From assembly GCA_017435245.1 (NCBI GenBank), contig JAFSFK010000093.1, forward strand, positions 1 through 8,280: 8,280 nt of DNA, given 5' to 3'. The stretch is from Oscillospiraceae bacterium (GTDB lineage: Bacteria > Bacillota > Clostridia > Oscillospirales > Oscillospiraceae). Under the pieces are notes generated by a model. The model was not told where the DNA came from. It saw only the letters and a list, made by a program, of their open reading frames with translations, and made no database searches. Every line of letters starts with the position of its first letter. The stretch's first letter is position 1. This document shows, in pieces, positions 1 to 5,878 of this stretch. The position numbers were made by a program, and so were the translations under genes.

Positions 1-506
1 GGACGGGTGATGGGATGATTGCGGTACATTGCCCCCATTAGGTTCTCGAAGATCCGGGTGTCGGGGGTATCCTCGTTCATATCGATCTCCTGACCGATGA
101 TGCCCTGTTCCCGCTCTACGCTCTCGGCGGGGAAATAGGGGGTACTGACGAATTCCAGCAAAAGCTTCAGGCTCTCGTGGAAATTCTCGGTGCAGGAGAA
201 AAAATAGGCGGTCATATCATAGCCGGTGAAGGCGTTGGGTACTGCGCCCAGTGCGGCAAAATCTGCGTTTACATCCCGGTGAGGCAGCTCAAAAAGCTTA
301 TGTTCCAGATAATGGGCAACCCCGTCCGGTACCCGGAAAGGGACACCATCCACGGTAAATTCCGTATGGATGGAGCCGTAATCGGTGACGAAGTAGGCAA
401 GCTTCCTGGTAAAGCCAGGTCGCTTCACCACCGCAAGAGTCAGACCATTGGGCAACACATCCCAGGTTACTTCCTCGCCCAGCCGGGGGTAATTCCGTTT
501 TTCCAT
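1..506 (-). CDS. ymfH: M16-family zinc peptidase YmfH-like, catalytic subunit (3' end cut by window edge)
   Basis: N-terminal 168 or so residues of a pitrilysin/M16-type metallopeptidase; the C-terminal part lies beyond the left edge. The inverted zinc motif HYLEH is visible (H65, E68, H69), followed about 70 residues later by E140 in the context IIGQEIDMNED, the usual position of the third zinc ligand, so this subunit should be catalytically competent. The start at 506 is chosen because AGGGGAG (plus 514-520) lies 7 nt upstream; an in-frame ATG at 512 would leave almost no spacing. The start codon shares its A with the TGA stop of the preceding ymfF-like gene, implying translational coupling. 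In Bacillus the ymfF/ymfH pair is annotated as associated with EF-P 5-aminopentanol modification (family knowledge); the substrate here is unknown. No signal peptide is seen, so it is probably cytoplasmic. Confidence 0.9.
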   Translation of the reverse strand, partial: MEKRNYPRLGEEVTWDVLPNGLTLAVVKRPGFTRKLAYFVTDYGSIHTEFTVDGVPFRVPDGVAHYLEHKLFELPHRDVNADFAALGAVPNAFTGYDMTAYFFSCTENFHESLKLLLEFVSTPYFPAESVEREQGIIGQEIDMNEDTPDTRIFENLMGAMYRNHPITR

Positions 507-1768
507 CAGCATTCTCCCCTTAAAAAGTATACGGTGTGCAGCTGCAGGCTCTGCGCCGCCCGGGCTACATCGGAAACCGTTACCTCTTCCACGGCCCGGA
601 TGTAGGATTCGGGGGTGTGGCGCAGACCGCTGAGGGCAGCGGAAGCATAGTAGCTTTCAATGGAACCGGGAGAATCGTGGGTGCCCTGAAGCTGGCTGAT
701 CAGCGCCTGCTTGGCGGCGGTCAGCTCTTCATCGGTGATATTCCCGGCTTGGCATTCCTCCAAAAGCCGCAGCACTTCCCCTTTTACACGTTCCTCTTCC
801 CCAAAATCGATTCCGGCGAATACGCTTAAGATGCCCTTGCTGCCCTGATAGCCGGAGCCGATATCGTAGCACAGAGACTGGGCTTCCCGGACCTGCATAA
901 ACAGCTTGCTGGTCATTCCCGCACCGTAAACGGTGTTGAGGACCTGCATCGTTACAAAATCCGCATCCCGGGTGGTGATGGGAGTCACAAAGCCCATACA
1001 CAGCTTGCCCTGGGCAACATCCAGAACCTCGGTGTACTCGCCTTTTCCGCCGTCACGGAAACCGGTTTGGACGGGGAGGTTTACATAATTTCTATCGATG
1101 CCGCCGAACAGCTTTTCCATCAGCCGGGCGATCAAAGGGGGTTGGGCAGTGCCCACATAGAAGATCTCCACCCGGCTTTGGGACAGCAGCTTGCCATAGT
1201 GGCGGTAAAGGGCATCGGGGGTGATAGCCTCTACCTGTTCCTTTTCTCCCAGTCTGGGGATGCCGAAGGAATCGGCGCTGCACATTTTTTTGTACATCTG
1301 GGAAGAGGCATAGGCTCGTTTGTCGTTGCGCTGGGACTCGATGGCGGCGATGAGGTTTTTCTTTTCACTTTCCACATACCGGCGGCAGAACACTCCGTCC
1401 TCCAAAACCGGAGAAAACAGCAATTCGCCCAAGAACTGCAGCATCGGTTCCAGGATCCGGTCGCCGGCAAGGGCGTAGGCGTCGTCGATAAAGCTACAGC
1501 TCAGACCGGTACTGTGATAATCGCCGATCCGCCGCACCATAGTTCCCACTGCCGCACCGTATAGGTCATCCAGCCGCTGGGTGATGGAGCGCAGGTCGGG
1601 GCTGCTTTGACAGCCCCGCAGCAGTACCGCCGGGAGCAAAGCATTCATCGCTGCCTCTTCCCGGCACATAGGGCGGACAAACTGAATGCTCAGACAGCCC
1701 TGTTTAAATCGTGTATCCGGGAAACACCGCAGCATCACCCCGGGATATATTTCAAAAGTTTCGATCAT
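506..1768 (-). CDS. ymfF: M16-family peptidase-like protein YmfF, probably non-catalytic partner
   Basis: 420-residue M16-fold protein. The region where an active M16 enzyme has HxxEH reads NALLPAVLLRG, with no zinc ligands, so this is probably the inactive half of a two-subunit peptidase. The C-terminal half keeps the M16 substrate-binding Arg/Tyr pair (R294 and Y301 in VREAQSLCY). Start: MIETFEIYPGV at 1768 has AGGAG (plus 1774-1778) 5 nt upstream. The frame stays open to an ATG at 1861, but those extra 31 codons merely translate an intergenic repeat and are rejected. The stop TGA overlaps the ymfH start by one base. The active-plus-inactive pairing, with the inactive subunit first, matches the YmfF/YmfH arrangement in Firmicutes. 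A candidate promoter lies at 1909-1937, upstream of the repeat. Confidence 0.88.
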   Translation of the reverse strand: MIETFEIYPGVMLRCFPDTRFKQGCLSIQFVRPMCREEAAMNALLPAVLLRGCQSSPDLRSITQRLDDLYGAAVGTMVRRIGDYHSTGLSCSFIDDAYALAGDRILEPMLQFLGELLFSPVLEDGVFCRRYVESEKKNLIAAIESQRNDKRAYASSQMYKKMCSADSFGIPRLGEKEQVEAITPDALYRHYGKLLSQSRVEIFYVGTAQPPLIARLMEKLFGGIDRNYVNLPVQTGFRDGGKGEYTEVLDVAQGKLCMGFVTPITTRDADFVTMQVLNTVYGAGMTSKLFMQVREAQSLCYDIGSGYQGSKGILSVFAGIDFGEEERVKGEVLRLLEECQAGNITDEELTAAKQALISQLQGTHDSPGSIESYYASAALSGLRHTPESYIRAVEEVTVSDVARAAQSLQLHTVYFLRGEC

Positions 1769-1773
1769 AGATA

Positions 1774-1778
1774 CTCCT
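1774..1778 (-). promoter_or_regulatory. Ribosome binding site deciding the ymfF start
   Basis: AGGAG on the minus strand, 5 nt before the ATG at 1768. It supports the shorter reading frame over the upstream ATG at 1861, which lies in a hairpin and has no Shine-Dalgarno sequence. Confidence 0.8.
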
Positions 1779-1780
1779 GG

Positions 1781-1900
1781 TTTGAATGGATAATGAATAA
1801 TGGATAATGGACAATTATCGTATTTGCTTCGCAAATGATTTAAATAGTGGCCGCAGGCCACACCTTCATTTTCAATTATCCATTTTCAATTTTCAATTAG
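1781..1900. repeat. AT-rich intergenic repeat with two perfect hairpins
   Basis: Non-coding repeat block between the divergent ymfF and prmA genes. Left flank: AATGGATAATG occurs twice as a direct repeat (1785-1795 and 1799-1809). Right flank: ATTATCCATT (1875-1884) is the inverted copy of AATGGATAAT, followed by near-tandem TTTTCAATT units up to 1898. CAATTATC is repeated directly at 1812-1819 and 1873-1880. In the centre are two perfect 6-bp-stem, 3-nt-loop hairpins: ATTTGC-TTC-GCAAAT (1822-1836) and GTGGCC-GCA-GGCCAC (1847-1861). The inverted flanks and stacked hairpins look like a miniature mobile or REP-like element; no target-site duplication was established. If the promoter at 1909-1937 is real, the block is transcribed as part of the ymfF 5' leader. 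Confidence 0.65.
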
Positions 1901-1908
1901 TATCGCTC

Positions 1909-1937
1909 ATTATATAACATATTTGCCCAAATAGGAA
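1909..1937 (-). promoter_or_regulatory. Candidate sigma-A promoter for ymfF-ymfH
   Basis: A perfect -10 TATAAT on the minus strand (plus 1909-1914), with a weak -35 TTCCTA (plus 1932-1937) at 17-nt spacing. Transcription would start near 1902, giving a leader of about 130 nt that contains the whole repeat block. The -35 matches consensus at only three positions, so an activator may be needed or the promoter may be weak. Confidence 0.45.
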
Positions 1938-1967
1938 GTACCGGGATAAAAATTTACATATGGGAGG

Positions 1968-1996
1968 TTGTTATTTCCCAGGTTTTGCGGTAAAAT
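1968..1996 (+). promoter_or_regulatory. Candidate sigma-A promoter for prmA
   Basis: TTGTTA (1968-1973) and TAAAAT (1991-1996) are separated by exactly 17 nt, with predicted start near 2003 and a leader of about 22 nt before the prmA ATG at 2025. The -10 has one mismatch and the -35 two. The same TTG could be read as an upstream in-frame start codon, but it makes better sense as the -35 box. Confidence 0.55.
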
Positions 1997-2024
1997 GAGG
2001 GCAAAGCATTCCAAGGAGAAAATT

Positions 2025-2960
2025 ATGCAGTATTTGGAAATCACCATCTCCACTGCCTCCCATAGTATCGAAGATACCGCTGCGGCGCTGACAGCTGCCG
2101 GTTTTTCCGATCTGGTGCTGGAGGATCAGGCGGAGTTTGAAACATTTTTGGACGAGAACCGGGCTTACTGGGACTACATCGATGAGAGCCTGCAGCAGAA
2201 GCTCTGCGGCCTGTCCCAGATCAAGCTGTACTTAGAGGATACGGATCTTGCCGGCCGTGCACGGCTGGAAGAACTGGTTGGGTCTTTGGGTCTGGCTATG
2301 ACGGTGAAGGAGCTGGCTGAGACCAACTGGGAGGAAAGCTGGAAGGACAATTACCCGCCCCAGCCGGTGGGAGAAAAGCTGCTGGTACTGCCTTATTGGT
2401 GCAGCCAGGAGGAGACCGGCGGACGGATCCCGGTGATCCTGGATCCCGGCCTGACCTTCGGTACCGGTGCCCACCCCTCTACCCAGATGGTGATGGAGCA
2501 GATGGAAACGATGTCCATCCGCAGCTGCCTGGATCTGGGCAGCGGCAGTGGAATTTTGTCCATTGCGGCGCTGCGTTTGGGAGCGGAGTCCGCCATCGGC
2601 GTGGATATCGATCCCAAGGCCGAGGACATTGCCCGGGAAAATGCCGCCTACAACGGCTTTGCCGCTCCGGAATTCACCGCTCTGACCGGCAACGTCACCG
2701 CTGACAAGAAGCTGATGTCCCGTCTTTCCCAAAAGGATTATGATCTGGTGCTGGTGAATATCGTAGCCGATGTGATCATCGGTCTTGCACCCACGTTGCC
2801 CCAGTTTATGGGCAGCGACAGCACCTTGGTCTGTTCCGGCATTCTGGATACCCGTTTAAATGATGTTCTGTCGGCACTGGAGCAGGCAGGACTTACCGTC
2901 ACGCATACCCGTGCCAAGGAGGATTGGCGCTGTGTGGTGGCAAAAAGGAGGCGCCTATGA
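2025..2960 (+). CDS. prmA: Ribosomal protein L11 methyltransferase PrmA
   Basis: 311 residues, the usual size for PrmA, a cytoplasmic S-adenosylmethionine-dependent enzyme that methylates ribosomal protein L11. Visible PrmA signatures are, in order: an N-terminal substrate-recognition region (about residues 1-100), DPGLTFGTGAHPST just before the methyltransferase core, the glycine-rich AdoMet loop DLGSGSGILS starting at D170, the acidic GVDIDP at about 192-197, and NIVADVI starting at N245, equivalent to the Asn-Ile-x-Ala-(D/N)-x-(I/L) substrate motif. The start at 2025 is chosen because AAGGAG (2013-2018) sits 6 nt upstream; an in-frame TTG at 1968 falls inside the predicted -35 box. The stop TGA overlaps the ATG of the next gene by four bases (ATGA), so the two are translationally coupled. 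Confidence 0.95.
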   Translation: MQYLEITISTASHSIEDTAAALTAAGFSDLVLEDQAEFETFLDENRAYWDYIDESLQQKLCGLSQIKLYLEDTDLAGRARLEELVGSLGLAMTVKELAETNWEESWKDNYPPQPVGEKLLVLPYWCSQEETGGRIPVILDPGLTFGTGAHPSTQMVMEQMETMSIRSCLDLGSGSGILSIAALRLGAESAIGVDIDPKAEDIARENAAYNGFAAPEFTALTGNVTADKKLMSRLSQKDYDLVLVNIVADVIIGLAPTLPQFMGSDSTLVCSGILDTRLNDVLSALEQAGLTVTHTRAKEDWRCVVAKRRRL

Positions 2961-3973
2961 ACATACCATACCGCACCCAACGGGCGCTGAAGCGTACTGC
3001 GGTGGTGGTGCTGATACTGGTACTGGCGGCGGTGCTGTTATGGCTGTGCTGGCTTTTGTGGCTCAACCGCTTTGTGGTCTATACCCCCAACGGTGCTGTG
3101 CTGGATTTTGACCGCAGCGCAGAGGAGCTGCACGGTGAACCCGCCCTGCCTCCGGAGGAGGGCGAACCCATCTCCATCTTCTACAATGAAGGCGAGGATG
3201 CGGTGCAGACCTCTACGGAGCTGAATCAGCTGACAGGCTACTATATCGATACCGCTGCCCTGCAGGGGGATATCGAGGTCATCAAGCAGCAGATCCGCAG
3301 CCTTGCTCCCGGCACGCCCGTAATGATCGAAGTTAAGAACAGCTACGGCGCTTTCTACTACCATACCGGTGTCAGCGAATTTGTTACCGATACCCTGGAT
3401 GTGGATAAGGTGGATGACCTTTTGGCGTTTTTGGAAAAAAGCGGAATGTACACCATTGCCCGGCTGCCAGCCCTGCGGGACTATGCCTACGGCTTGAATC
3501 ACACCCGGGACGGTCTGCCTACCGCAGACGGCTACCTGTGGGCGGATGAGGACTACCGTTACTGGCTCAACCCCGGCAGTGAGGGTACCATCACCTTCCT
3601 GATCTCCATAGCCAACGAGCTGAAAAGCTTGGGCTTTGATGAGGTGGTGTTCTTTGAATTTGAATTTCCCAATACCAGTTCCATCGTTTTTAACGGGGAC
3701 AAGGCGGAAACCTTGGCTACCGCTGCCCAGACCCTGGTGACCACCTGTGCCACCGGCGGCTTTGCGGTATCCTTTGAGGGAAGCGACGGATTCACTCCCC
3801 CCATCGGCCGCAGCCGTGTGTTCCGGGAGAATGTGGATGCCATCGATGCTCAGGCTATCGCAGAAAGCTCCGGCGTGGCGGATACTGCCGTGAATCTGGT
3901 GTTCGTTACCAACCTGTACGACACCCGTTTCAATGAATACGGTGTCCTGCGCCCCCTGGATTCTGTCCTTTAA
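2957..3973 (+). CDS. Membrane-anchored DUF4015-like (putative glycoside-hydrolase-fold) protein
   Basis: 338 residues. A basic N-terminus is followed by one hydrophobic segment (about residues 14-37) with no clear cleavage site, so it is probably an extracytoplasmic protein held by an N-terminal anchor. The remainder resembles the DUF4015 / putative glycoside hydrolase TIM-barrel family. It has an early strand region VMIEVKNSYGAFYY, then YTIARLPALRDYAYG, a YLWADEDYRYWLNP segment, and GFDEVVFFEFEFP at about 226-238, the counterpart of the family's GFDEIQFDYVRFP motif. Here the Asp of QFDYVRF is replaced by Glu in FFEFEF, so activity cannot be assumed. The start codon overlaps the prmA stop (ATGA) and has AAGGAGG (2945-2951) 5 nt upstream. 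The substrate is unknown; a cell-wall or exopolysaccharide glycan is only an inference from location and fold. Confidence 0.7.
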   Translation: MNIPYRTQRALKRTAVVVLILVLAAVLLWLCWLLWLNRFVVYTPNGAVLDFDRSAEELHGEPALPPEEGEPISIFYNEGEDAVQTSTELNQLTGYYIDTAALQGDIEVIKQQIRSLAPGTPVMIEVKNSYGAFYYHTGVSEFVTDTLDVDKVDDLLAFLEKSGMYTIARLPALRDYAYGLNHTRDGLPTADGYLWADEDYRYWLNPGSEGTITFLISIANELKSLGFDEVVFFEFEFPNTSSIVFNGDKAETLATAAQTLVTTCATGGFAVSFEGSDGFTPPIGRSRVFRENVDAIDAQAIAESSGVADTAVNLVFVTNLYDTRFNEYGVLRPLDSVL

Positions 3974-3980
3974 TTCTTTA

Positions 3981-4068
3981 GATTCCGGGTTATCGGGCTG
4001 TCAATGTAGGACGGGGTCATAACCCCGCCCTACAATACATTTTCAAACAGTTCGATAAACTGGAATTT
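3981..4068. repeat. Modular palindromic element, copy A
   Basis: About 88 nt in the gap between the DUF4015-like gene and lrgA. The outer arms (3982-4000 and 4048-4066) are inverted repeats matching at 15 of 19 positions, and three of the four differences would be G-U pairs in RNA. Inside lies a strong second palindrome, TGTAGGACGGGGT (4005-4017), loop CATA, ACCCCGCCCTACA (4022-4034), with one mismatch in 13. The outer arms closely match those of the element at 5177-5250: the end AAACTGGAATTT is identical and the left arm plus GTCAA is very similar. The inner hairpin is unrelated. It could double as a terminator for the prmA operon, but no clear T-run follows the inner stem. Confidence 0.7.
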
Positions 4069-4089
4069 GTAAAACAAACGGGAGTTTAT

Positions 4090-4449
4090 ATGAAATACAT
4101 AACACAGCTTTTATACATTCTGTTGTTTACCGGCTTGGGGGAGCTGCTGGAAGCGGTGGTCCCGCTGCCGGTGCCGGCAGCTATCTACGGTTTGGTGCTG
4201 ATGCTCATCGCTCTGTGCACCGGAATCCTGAAGCCGGAAAAAATTGCGGATACTGCCCATTTTCTCATCGCTATTATGCCCTTTTTGTTTGTGGCACCGG
4301 CGGTGAACATCCTGCGCTACTTTGACATCATCCGTTCGGAATTGGTGGCGATCTGCGTGGTTATGGTGGTGTCCACGGTCATTGTTTTCGCTGTCAGCGG
4401 ACTTGTGACAAAGCTCCTTTTGAAGAAGGAGGTGGGGAAGGATGATTGA
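4090..4449 (+). CDS. lrgA: LrgA/CidA-family membrane protein
   Basis: 119-residue, almost entirely hydrophobic protein with about four membrane segments (roughly residues 4-22, 28-47, 58-80 and 86-110) and a short charged tail ending KKEVGKDD. This is the size and pattern of the LrgA/CidA family. The loop LKPEKIADTAHFLIAIMPFLFVAPAVNI is typical of it. These proteins were first described as holin/antiholin-like regulators of murein hydrolases; with LrgB, related pairs transport pyruvate (B. subtilis PftAB) or glycolate/glycerate (plant PLGG1). Start: GGGAG (4080-4084) is 5 nt upstream of the ATG. It overlaps lrgB by 8 nt. No convincing promoter was seen in the short gap upstream, most of which is the repeat at 3981-4068, and no LytSR-type regulator is in the window. 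Confidence 0.9.
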   Translation: MKYITQLLYILLFTGLGELLEAVVPLPVPAAIYGLVLMLIALCTGILKPEKIADTAHFLIAIMPFLFVAPAVNILRYFDIIRSELVAICVVMVVSTVIVFAVSGLVTKLLLKKEVGKDD

Positions 4450-5134
4450 GTTTCTCAGCGGTATCTCCCTGTTTCCTATGGTGCTGACCCTGGCGTGTTA
4501 TCAGGTGGGCCTGTGGCTGCGGAAAAAATGGGACAACCCCATCTGCAACCCTATCATCGTTGCGGCGATCCTGGTGGTGGCGGTGCTGCTGGTCACCGGC
4601 TTCCCCGTGGAAAACTATCAGCAGAGTATGGGCAGCGCTACCTGGCTGCTGACCCCTGCCACCGTATGCCTGGCCCTTCCCCTGTATGAGCAGCTGAAGG
4701 TGCTTAAAAAGAATCTGTTTGCGATTCTGGCGGGCGTGAGCGCCGGAACGGTCACCAGTCTTGTGGTGGTATTTTTGATGTGCCGTGCCTTTGGTATGGA
4801 TGAGCAGATGACGGTGTCACTGCTGCCTAAGTCCATCACCACGGCAATGGGGATGGTGCTGTCGGAGCAAAACGGCGGAATCCCTGCTCTGACTACGGTG
4901 GTAATCATCGTCACCGGCATCTTGGGCAGCTTGATGGGGACGACGTTATGTAAACTGTTGAGGCTGGAGCATCCCATTGCCCAGGGCGTGGCATTGGGTA
5001 CTGCCTCCCACGTTATGGGCACCTCCAAGGCCAATGAGTTGGGTGCTCTGCAGGGAGCGGTGAGCAGCCTTTCCCTGGCGGCTGCCGGAATCCTGACGGC
5101 TATTTTATTCCCCATCGCCCTTATGTTCCTATAA
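4442..5134 (+). CDS. lrgB: LrgB/CidB-family membrane protein
   Basis: 230 residues, the standard length for LrgB/YohK. It is polytopic and inner-membrane, and the family signature GTASHVMGTSKANELGALQG begins at G186. It is expected to work with LrgA as a two-component membrane unit, either exporting or importing a small carboxylate or modulating autolysis; the sequence does not decide which. The start ATG lies 8 nt inside lrgA, preceded by AAGGAGGTG (4426-4434) at 7-nt spacing, so the two are one operon with coupled translation. A perfect intrinsic terminator follows 3 nt after the stop codon. Confidence 0.92.
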   Translation: MIEFLSGISLFPMVLTLACYQVGLWLRKKWDNPICNPIIVAAILVVAVLLVTGFPVENYQQSMGSATWLLTPATVCLALPLYEQLKVLKKNLFAILAGVSAGTVTSLVVVFLMCRAFGMDEQMTVSLLPKSITTAMGMVLSEQNGGIPALTTVVIIVTGILGSLMGTTLCKLLRLEHPIAQGVALGTASHVMGTSKANELGALQGAVSSLSLAAAGILTAILFPIALMFL

Positions 5135-5137
5135 ACA

Positions 5138-5167
5138 ATGCCCTGTGCCAAAGCACAGGGCATTTTT
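5138..5167 (+). terminator. Rho-independent terminator of lrgAB
   Basis: Perfect 11-bp stem ATGCCCTGTGC / GCACAGGGCAT with loop CAAA, followed by a T-run (5163-5167), starting 3 nt after the lrgB stop. The strongest terminator in the window. Confidence 0.93.
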
Positions 5168-5176
5168 CGGTATTGC

Positions 5177-5250
5177 AATTTCCGGTTTATCGAGCAGTCA
5201 AAGGCTCCCCGAAAGGGGAGCCTTTTAATCAGCTAGCGAAACTGGAATTT
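5177..5250. repeat. Modular palindromic element, copy B, in the convergent gap
   Basis: About 74 nt between the lrgB terminator and the stop codon of the J-domain gene. The outer arms (5177-5197 and 5230-5250) match as inverted repeats at about 15 of 21 positions. They resemble the arms of the element at 3981-4068, but the inner hairpin differs: here it is a perfect 11-bp stem with a GAAA tetraloop. The right end supplies the first two bases (5249-5250, TT on plus) of the plus-strand TTA, which is the TAA stop of the minus-strand J-domain gene. Confidence 0.7.
5200..5226. terminator. Candidate bidirectional terminator, core hairpin of element B
   Basis: AAAGGCTCCCC, loop GAAA, GGGGAGCCTTT, perfect 11-bp stem, with T5226 extending a four-T run on the plus strand and AAA preceding on the other side. 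For the minus-strand J-domain gene it lies about 23 nt past the stop and is followed by only three Ts, so termination is plausible but weaker than at 5138-5167. Confidence 0.55.
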
Positions 5251-5878
5251 AGCAGCGGCAGCACAGCCACTGCAGTGCATAGCACAGGCAAAGGGAGGCA
5301 CAGGGGCTTACCCGCATATCGAAGCCACGGAAAGAACCGGCCTGACGGCGATATGCAGCACCGCCGTGCTGGATCCGGTTCAGTTCATCCAGATACTCCC
5401 GGTTGTCCGGTTCCATAGATACCGCCCGGCGGATATGCTCCAGGGCGGTGACCTGATTGCCTAAGCCGTCATTGGCGATGGCGGACAGATAGTACCAGCG
5501 GGCGTTGCGCTCGGCAGAAGCGTTCAAGGCGTTCAGCGCCTCCCGGTAACGGCCATAGCGGATATAGTTATAGGCCGCTTGCTGATACTGGTCGCCCTGC
5601 TGTTGGCTTTGCTGGGTGTAGGTGCGCTGCCAGCTGCCACCAAAGGGATCGTAGCCATAACCGCCGTAACTCTGGGAGCCGGGATTCGGCTGTGCCTTCT
5701 CGGGATTTTTGATCTGCTCATAGGCAGCATTCACCTGCTGCATCTTTTTTGCCGCAACAGGATCCCCCGGATTGATATCCGGGTGGTATTTTTTGGCAAG
5801 ACGCCGGTATGCCTTTTTGATCTCTTCGTCGGAGGCGTCCCGGCTTACGCCAAGCACCTGATAGGGATCGTCAATCAT
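5249..5878 (-). CDS. J-domain (DnaJ-like) protein with TPR-like helices and cysteine-rich tail
   Basis: 209 residues. Residues 4-60 form a complete J domain with the essential HPD at 32-34, so it should stimulate an Hsp70 (DnaK) ATPase. A Gly/Tyr/Gln-rich linker (about 64-96) follows, then two TPR-like helix pairs (about 98-125 and 126-160, the second containing [22 protein letters not shown]). The tail has six cysteines in the last 17 residues (C193, C197, C199, C206, C207, C209). The DnaJ zinc-finger and C-terminal substrate domains are absent, so this is a specialised J protein, not the general chaperone DnaJ. The start at 5878 overlaps the upstream DUF5685 gene by 8 nt, with GGAGG (plus 5885-5889) 6 nt upstream. 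Its TAA stop is completed by the end of the repeat at 5177-5250. The cysteine tail could bind metal, be lipidated, or form disulfides; none is shown. Confidence 0.88.
   Translation of the reverse strand: MIDDPYQVLGVSRDASDEEIKKAYRRLAKKYHPDINPGDPVAAKKMQQVNAAYEQIKNPEKAQPNPGSQSYGGYGYDPFGGSWQRTYTQQSQQQGDQYQQAAYNYIRYGRYREALNALNASAERNARWYYLSAIANDGLGNQVTALEHIRRAVSMEPDNREYLDELNRIQHGGAAYRRQAGSFRGFDMRVSPCASLCLCYALQWLCCRC

Noticed and set aside
1067..1564. 165-codon plus-strand open frame inside ymfF
   Set aside because: Shadow of a well-supported M16 gene on the other strand; no Shine-Dalgarno or recognisable domain.
1769..1861. N-terminal 31-codon extension of ymfF from an ATG at 1861
   Set aside because: It translates the intergenic repeat, begins in a hairpin, lacks a Shine-Dalgarno, and the ATG at 1768 has AGGAG at good spacing.
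1847..1861. tRNA or structured riboswitch in the ymfF leader
   Set aside because: Only two simple short hairpins are present; no cloverleaf or known riboswitch core could be traced.
1781..1900. CRISPR array
   Set aside because: Repeats are short, unevenly spaced and AT-rich, with no regular spacer pattern and no cas genes nearby.
1968..2024. Upstream TTG start for prmA
   Set aside because: PrmA proteins begin close to the MQYLEI start at 2025, which has AAGGAG 6 nt upstream; the TTG fits as part of a -35 box.
2232..2732. 166-codon minus-strand open frame inside prmA
   Set aside because: Lies wholly within the conserved methyltransferase gene; low-complexity His/Gln/Gly-rich translation typical of an antisense shadow.
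4005..4034. Inner hairpin of element A as a definite intrinsic terminator
   Set aside because: The stem is strong but no T-run follows on either strand, so it is described as part of a repeat instead.
4618..5178. 186-codon minus-strand open frame inside lrgB
   Set aside because: Antisense shadow of lrgB crossing its terminator; no family resemblance.
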